Positions 4,237-8,414 of a stretch of DNA of 8,414 nucleotides are shown here, piece by piece (the stretch's first letter is position 1; each line of letters begins with the position of its first letter). The stretch lies in contig DENL01000007.1 in NCBI GenBank assembly GCA_002359655.1, forward strand, positions 31,972 through 40,385. The letters run 5' to 3'. This DNA is from Rickettsiales bacterium UBA2645. GTDB lineage: Bacteria; Pseudomonadota; Alphaproteobacteria; Rickettsiales; UBA1997. The position numbers were made by a program, and so were the translations under genes. The notes beneath the pieces were generated by a model that worked only from the letters and a program-made list of their open reading frames with translations, was not told the origin of the DNA and ran no database searches.

Positions 4237-6000
4237 ATGTTAGCAAAGCTAAAACTTTTTTTAAAAGAGCAAAAAATTGATTTTTTTTTGCTGCCTAATT
4301 CTGATCAATTTTTTTCAGAATATTTGCCAGAAAGTGAGAAAAGAATTCAGTATCTAACTGGTTTTAACGGCTCTAACGCGCTGGTGATTTTTGGACAAGA
4401 AAAGTCGTATTTTTTCACTGATGGTCGTTATATTTTACAGGCAAAAAATCAGCTTGATTTAAATGAGTTTGAAGTCTTCAACATGGCTGAAAAGCCTGTC
4501 TTATCTTGGATTGCAGACAATTTAACTGCAGAAAAAAAACTGGCAGTTGATGCAAAATTGCAGAGTGTAAATTTTATTAAATCTTGTCAGAAAAACTCTC
4601 TAAACCTTCTATTTCTTGAGCAAAACCCAGTTGATGCAATTTGGAAAAATCGAGCGAACCCAGCAAATTCTCAAATATTTTCTCTCAGCCAAGAAGTTTG
4701 TGGCTTTAACTTTCAAGCAAAGCGCAAACAGATTTTGCAAGGCTTAAAAGCTGATGCGATGATTATTACTAAGCCAGAAAATGTTTGCTGGCTGCTTAAC
4801 ATCAGAGCCGCTGATGTTGAATTTACGCCGCTTCTTTTGGCGCAGGCAATTTTGTTTAAAAATGGTGATGTCGATTTGTTTGTTGCCGAGCAAAGAGCGC
4901 AAAACCTTGTTGATGCTGACTTGGTAAAGGTTAATTTTATTGATCCCGAAAAATTCCAATCACGAATTTTATCTTTAAAAGAAAGTTGTGCAAAAATTCA
5001 AATCGATGAATCTTCTACAAATTATTGGCTTTATCAGCTGCTGCAAAAAAATAATTTCGAGATTATCAACAAAGTCGATCCAATTGAAATTGCTAAGGCT
5101 TGCAAAAATCACGCCGAAATTTCTGGCGCAATAAAAGCGCATCAAGCTGACGGTTTTGCTCTTACTGAATTTTTATTTTGGATTGAAAAATCGCTAGCAG
5201 AAAACCAAGAAATTGACGAGATTTCGGCGGCAGAAAAATTGCTCGAGCTGCGCAAAAAAAATTCACATTTTCTTTATCCAAGTTTTGCTGCGATCTCTGG
5301 TTTTGCCGCTAACGGCGCTGTTATTCATTATCACGCTGATGAAAAAACTAACAAAAAAATTTCTGCTAATTCGCTTTATTTGATTGATTCAGGTGCTCAA
5401 TATTTTGGCACAGATTTTATTGCCACAACTGATGTTACGCGTACAATTGCGATTGGAAAACCAAGTGCAGAAATGATCGAAAATTTCACCCGAGTTTTAA
5501 AAGGCCACATTGCTTTAGCGCGAGCAAAATTTCCGCTTGGTACTACGGGAGCACAGCTTGATGTTCTTGCCAGAAATCACCTTTGGCAAGCTGGTCTTAA
5601 TTATGATCATGGAACTGGTCACGGAGTTGGTAGCTTTTTATCAGTTCACGAAGGGCCGTGCGGAATTAGTAAACGCAGTCATCAAGAGCTGATGGAAGGA
5701 ATGATTATTTCTAACGAACCCGGATTTTACAAAGATGGCGGGTACGGAATTCGCATCGAAAATCTGATGTTAGTTGAAAAACATAACCAAGATTTTTTGC
5801 AATTCCGTACCCTAACCCTAGCACCAATTGACGCGTCTTTAATCGATTTTAAAATGCTGACTTATCCAGAAAAAAAATGGCTAAAAAAATATCACCAAAA
5901 CTTACTAGAAATTTTTACTCCCAATTTAGAAAAAGAACAAAAAATCTGGTTAGAAAATTTAACACAAAAATTTACCAACCAACTCGGTTCTGATTATTAG
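4237..6000 (+). CDS. pepP: Xaa-Pro aminopeptidase (aminopeptidase P, M24 family)
   Basis: This metallopeptidase removes the N-terminal residue from peptides with proline in second place, in the cytoplasm. At 587 residues it belongs to the long three-domain type (two creatinase-like N-terminal domains and a C-terminal pita-bread catalytic domain), like eukaryotic cytosolic APP1 and its alphaproteobacterial relatives. TGFNGSNA (41-48) and FTDGRY (60-65) mark the first domain. In the catalytic domain all five expected metal ligands are present: Asp384 (LIDSGAQY), Asp399 (TTDVTRT), His462 (GTGHGVG), Glu494 (SNEPG) and Glu508 (RIEN). The helper histidines His364 (IHYH) and His471 (HEGP) are also present. 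The two aspartates are 15 residues apart rather than the usual 11. The ATG at 4237 fits the family N-terminus and lies 22 bases after element R2; its ribosome site is weak. The last 29 bases overlap the convergent gene. Confidence 0.95.
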   Translation: MLAKLKLFLKEQKIDFFLLPNSDQFFSEYLPESEKRIQYLTGFNGSNALVIFGQEKSYFFTDGRYILQAKNQLDLNEFEVFNMAEKPVLSWIADNLTAEKKLAVDAKLQSVNFIKSCQKNSLNLLFLEQNPVDAIWKNRANPANSQIFSLSQEVCGFNFQAKRKQILQGLKADAMIITKPENVCWLLNIRAADVEFTPLLLAQAILFKNGDVDLFVAEQRAQNLVDADLVKVNFIDPEKFQSRILSLKESCAKIQIDESSTNYWLYQLLQKNNFEIINKVDPIEIAKACKNHAEISGAIKAHQADGFALTEFLFWIEKSLAENQEIDEISAAEKLLELRKKNSHFLYPSFAAISGFAANGAVIHYHADEKTNKKISANSLYLIDSGAQYFGTDFIATTDVTRTIAIGKPSAEMIENFTRVLKGHIALARAKFPLGTTGAQLDVLARNHLWQAGLNYDHGTGHGVGSFLSVHEGPCGISKRSHQELMEGMIISNEPGFYKDGGYGIRIENLMLVEKHNQDFLQFRTLTLAPIDASLIDFKMLTYPEKKWLKKYHQNLLEIFTPNLEKEQKIWLENLTQKFTNQLGSDY

Positions 6001-8407
6001 CAGATTCTGCTGTTTTTGCAGAACTTATTTTCAAAGGTGACGAGCTAGGAGTTTGTTGTGTAATACTTACTTTTTCTGTTAATGTTTTCTTGATTTGTTG
6101 AATCAAACTTTGCTCTTCGAGAGTAAAAATTTTTGCCAATCCTTTAGTGTTTAAATCTTGTAAAGATTGTTCAAAGAACCACTGAATGGTATTGCGCGAA
6201 ACTGGATTTTGTGCAAGATCGGTTTCTAAATGACTTTGCATTAACAATCCTAAAACTTTTTTCTCACCATTTTCTAAATTAACTGAAAGCGCATAAGCTT
6301 TAGGAATTTCAGGATTTTTCTCGGAAACTGCAATCACTTCAACACCTTGAGGCAAGCCAGTAAAATGAAACTCATCTTGAGCAAAATTAAAAACAGAAAA
6401 TTTTTTAGTTGGTACTAAATAAGTTGATCCTTGAGAAATTTTCTTAACCTTTGCACCTTGAAAATGAGCGCTAAAAGTTGGAGTTAATTCAAGCAAATCA
6501 ATACCGCGCTCTTTTTTTTGCGAATGAGTGCTTAAATCTAAAATACTTCCCGCCTTGACAGTCATTGATTCTTCATCTCTGCCGCGCAAATCTTGCGGTG
6601 TTGCTAATTGTTCAATTTTTCCACCAAGTGCTGTAATAGCAACTTGAGTGCCGCCGCAAATCGTCCAAATTGGTAATTTATTTTCTAAAGCAACTTGCAA
6701 ACCATAAGCTTCAACAAAAGTTCTTCTTTGTGAAAAACTTTTTAAATCAATTTGCTCGCCTTCTGTAAAAAATTTTGCATCAACATTGCCACGATTACCA
6801 AGAATGGTTAAGCCGTTAGAAGCTTTTATTTGATTTCTAATTTCTGATTTTAATTTTTCTAAATTCTTCGGCGACGAAAAAAAATCTGAATTTTCATCAG
6901 CTATGTCGTAGCTTGGTTTGATAAGCTTGGCACCGAAATCTTGCAGAGCTTGTTTGACCGCAGGTCCCCAAGGATAATCGTAGTAAGGTGTCGAAATTTC
7001 TGGTTTACGACCGCCATTTTCTAAAATTTTTAAATGATTTTTTAGCAAGCGATGCGGCAGCATTTTGGCTTTTTCCAAAATTGAAGACTTATCTTCAGCG
7101 CTTAGAATAAAACTGCTTTTATTTTCTTTTGCCCATTTGATTGTGCTTTTTATTTTTTCTTGATCAGTGCTGTGAGGATAAATTTGCCAAAATTTTCTTA
7201 ATGCAGAAATTTTATCTGCATTTTCTGCGGCTTCCGCGGCAATTTCTAGGCTGTTTTGCAGTGCTGTTTTGCCATTTACCAAATTATTTGCCAAAGCACC
7301 AAAACCATTATTTAAAATAATTTCTAACTGGGCGTCAGAAATTTCACTAAAAATATCTCGGTGTAATATTGTTTCATCTTTAGACAGTGCTGTATCTGCT
7401 TGAATTTCCAAAATTTGCTCAGTCAAACCATGCGATTTAATTTTCTGCAAAACAATTTTAGTTAAACCAAAAGCAACTTCTTTTGTGTAATTTTTATTTT
7501 GAAAAGTTGCGACTAATTCTTTGGTTAAAAATTTAGCCTGTTCTTTAAGGTTTTCTGGTAGTTTATCCAACTTATCTTCTAATCTTTGAGAGATAGTCTT
7601 TGAATACTCAGCTATTCTTGCTTGCGAGGTTTCCGAGTATTCTTCTAAAGTTTCGCGAGTTACTTCGGTGCTGCCTTTTTTAGTTTCCCAATAATATTTC
7701 CCCCTTTCTTCTCCGGCGTTAAGAGCATTTTCTATTTTAGATAAATTTTCTTTCTCTTTTGCTAAATTTTTTTCTTCTTTGCTTGTGAGTGAAGTTGAAT
7801 TTTGTTGAGCAATTTTTTCACTAAAGCCAGCCAGATCTCCTCTTGCTAAATCGTGAATATTTGCAATAATTTTTTGTGAAAATTTTTGCTGCTCTTCTAG
7901 CTCTTTTTGAGAAAAATTTCCTAAAACATAAGCGCTTTCACTAAATTTGCCGTTTAATCCAATTGGAAGTTCAATTGTATTAAATCCAAATCCAACCTCG
8001 TTGCCAATGCTTTTCAGACCATTGTGCCTTTCTTCTTCACCAAGAATTTCTGTGACATAACGCAAAGTTGGATTTTTTGCGCGCGAAAAAGCATCGACAA
8101 AAACGCTAATATTTTCGCTATTAATTTTTTCTCCTGTCATTTTTTCACGATCTTGCAGAAACTTTTTCAATCCTCTTCCAGAGCTGTTAATATCGCCCCA
8201 GCCAAAAGATTTATTTTCTGTCTCGATACCATTTTCGCTAATTGTCGCAGTGTCTTCAGGGTTGGTAGCAATTGGTTTAATCAGCCAAACATTTTCACCA
8301 TTAATAACACCTTGTGAAAATTCGTAATTTGTTGTGCGTGGTTCAGGGTTATCTCTTACAAATTCAGGAAAGTTTAAACTTTCTTTTATTTTTGTTATGC
8401 TCCCCAA
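5972..8407 (-). CDS. Large protein with C-terminal class I glutamine amidotransferase / peptidase C26-like domain; N-terminal part unknown
   Basis: Residues from about 475 to 745 look like a class I glutamine amidotransferase of the gamma-glutamyl hydrolase (peptidase C26, PuuD-like) type. NRGNVDAKFF (538-547) corresponds to the family's GG-DVDP-x-Y. WTICGGTQ (581-588) is the nucleophile elbow with Cys584. QSHLE (724-728) corresponds to Q-W-HPE, giving His726 and Glu728 to complete a Cys-His-Glu triad. Such enzymes cleave gamma-glutamyl amide bonds; the substrate here is unknown. Residues 1-470 are hydrophilic, charged and probably mostly helical (a strongly charged stretch at 200-300), with no signal peptide or membrane segment and no domain I recognise. 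The tail after 780 is Ser/Thr/Gln-rich and looks disordered. The frame opens with TTG at 8407, directly after an in-frame TGA (8413-8411); the first ATG is codon 90, so the true 5' end is uncertain. The gene could be the downstream part of a larger or broken one. Confidence 0.7.
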   Translation of the reverse strand: MGSITKIKESLNFPEFVRDNPEPRTTNYEFSQGVINGENVWLIKPIATNPEDTATISENGIETENKSFGWGDINSSGRGLKKFLQDREKMTGEKINSENISVFVDAFSRAKNPTLRYVTEILGEEERHNGLKSIGNEVGFGFNTIELPIGLNGKFSESAYVLGNFSQKELEEQQKFSQKIIANIHDLARGDLAGFSEKIAQQNSTSLTSKEEKNLAKEKENLSKIENALNAGEERGKYYWETKKGSTEVTRETLEEYSETSQARIAEYSKTISQRLEDKLDKLPENLKEQAKFLTKELVATFQNKNYTKEVAFGLTKIVLQKIKSHGLTEQILEIQADTALSKDETILHRDIFSEISDAQLEIILNNGFGALANNLVNGKTALQNSLEIAAEAAENADKISALRKFWQIYPHSTDQEKIKSTIKWAKENKSSFILSAEDKSSILEKAKMLPHRLLKNHLKILENGGRKPEISTPYYDYPWGPAVKQALQDFGAKLIKPSYDIADENSDFFSSPKNLEKLKSEIRNQIKASNGLTILGNRGNVDAKFFTEGEQIDLKSFSQRRTFVEAYGLQVALENKLPIWTICGGTQVAITALGGKIEQLATPQDLRGRDEESMTVKAGSILDLSTHSQKKERGIDLLELTPTFSAHFQGAKVKKISQGSTYLVPTKKFSVFNFAQDEFHFTGLPQGVEVIAVSEKNPEIPKAYALSVNLENGEKKVLGLLMQSHLETDLAQNPVSRNTIQWFFEQSLQDLNTKGLAKIFTLEEQSLIQQIKKTLTEKVSITQQTPSSSPLKISSAKTAESANNQNRVGW
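6005..6031 (+). terminator. Weak hairpin after pepP, possible terminator
   Basis: TTCTGC (6005-6010) and GCAGAA (6018-6023) form a 6-bp stem with a 7-base loop, followed by CTTATTTTC, 4 bases after the pepP stop. The stem is short and the T-tract imperfect. It lies inside the coding region of the convergent minus-strand gene. Confidence 0.3.
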
Positions 8408-8414
8408 TTTTCAA

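Noticed and set aside
4744..4959. 71-codon minus-strand frame inside pepP
   Set aside because: It is a shadow of the intact pepP coding region with no recognisable motif.
8024..8317. 97-codon plus-strand frame within the large minus-strand gene
   Set aside because: It is antisense to the amidotransferase-like frame, rich in Phe and Ser as expected from reverse-complemented AT-rich coding DNA, and has no recognisable domain.

Overview
The window comes from an AT-rich Gram-negative bacterium, most likely an alphaproteobacterium of the Rickettsiales/Holosporales type. The reasons are a lipid A Kdo transferase (so an outer membrane with LPS), A/T-rich coding sequence with long poly-A/T runs, mostly weak Shine-Dalgarno sites, a small periplasmic cupredoxin-like protein of a kind common in alphaproteobacteria, and GC-rich interspersed palindromic elements that resemble in style the Rickettsia palindromic elements. 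The taxonomic placement is an inference. No phage, transposase, CRISPR, rRNA or tRNA gene was seen.

Layout. Positions 1-312 hold no convincing gene. They contain several GC-rich inverted repeats and the first copy (R1, 189-274) of an interspersed palindromic element. waaA/kdtA (313-1560, +) follows and converges on a small secreted cupredoxin-like gene (1570-1902, -). The gap 1903-2157 contains a degraded second copy of the 3' end of radA (1910-1957) and a 24-bp perfect palindrome (2000-2023). Next is a tight minus-strand operon read in the order DUF4160 gene (3837-4097), DUF2442 gene (3554-3832), radA (2158-3567), with a 4-nt gap and then a 14-nt overlap. The second copy of the palindromic element (R2, 4129-4214) lies in the divergent region between the DUF4160 gene and pepP (4237-6000, +). 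pepP converges on, and overlaps by 29 nt, an 811-codon minus-strand frame (5972-8407) with a class I glutamine amidotransferase/peptidase C26-like domain near its C-terminus and a long N-terminal part I do not recognise.

How the parts relate. waaA, radA and pepP are housekeeping genes (LPS core assembly, recombination repair, proline-peptide turnover) and do not form one pathway. The DUF4160-DUF2442 pair has the arrangement of a toxin-antitoxin-like cassette and is translationally tied to radA. The most notable signals are (i) the two palindromic elements, whose 3' stem has changed sequence but kept its base pairing through three paired substitutions, (ii) the duplicated radA 3' end, which could be the scar of an integrative element, and (iii) the large amidotransferase-like fusion protein.
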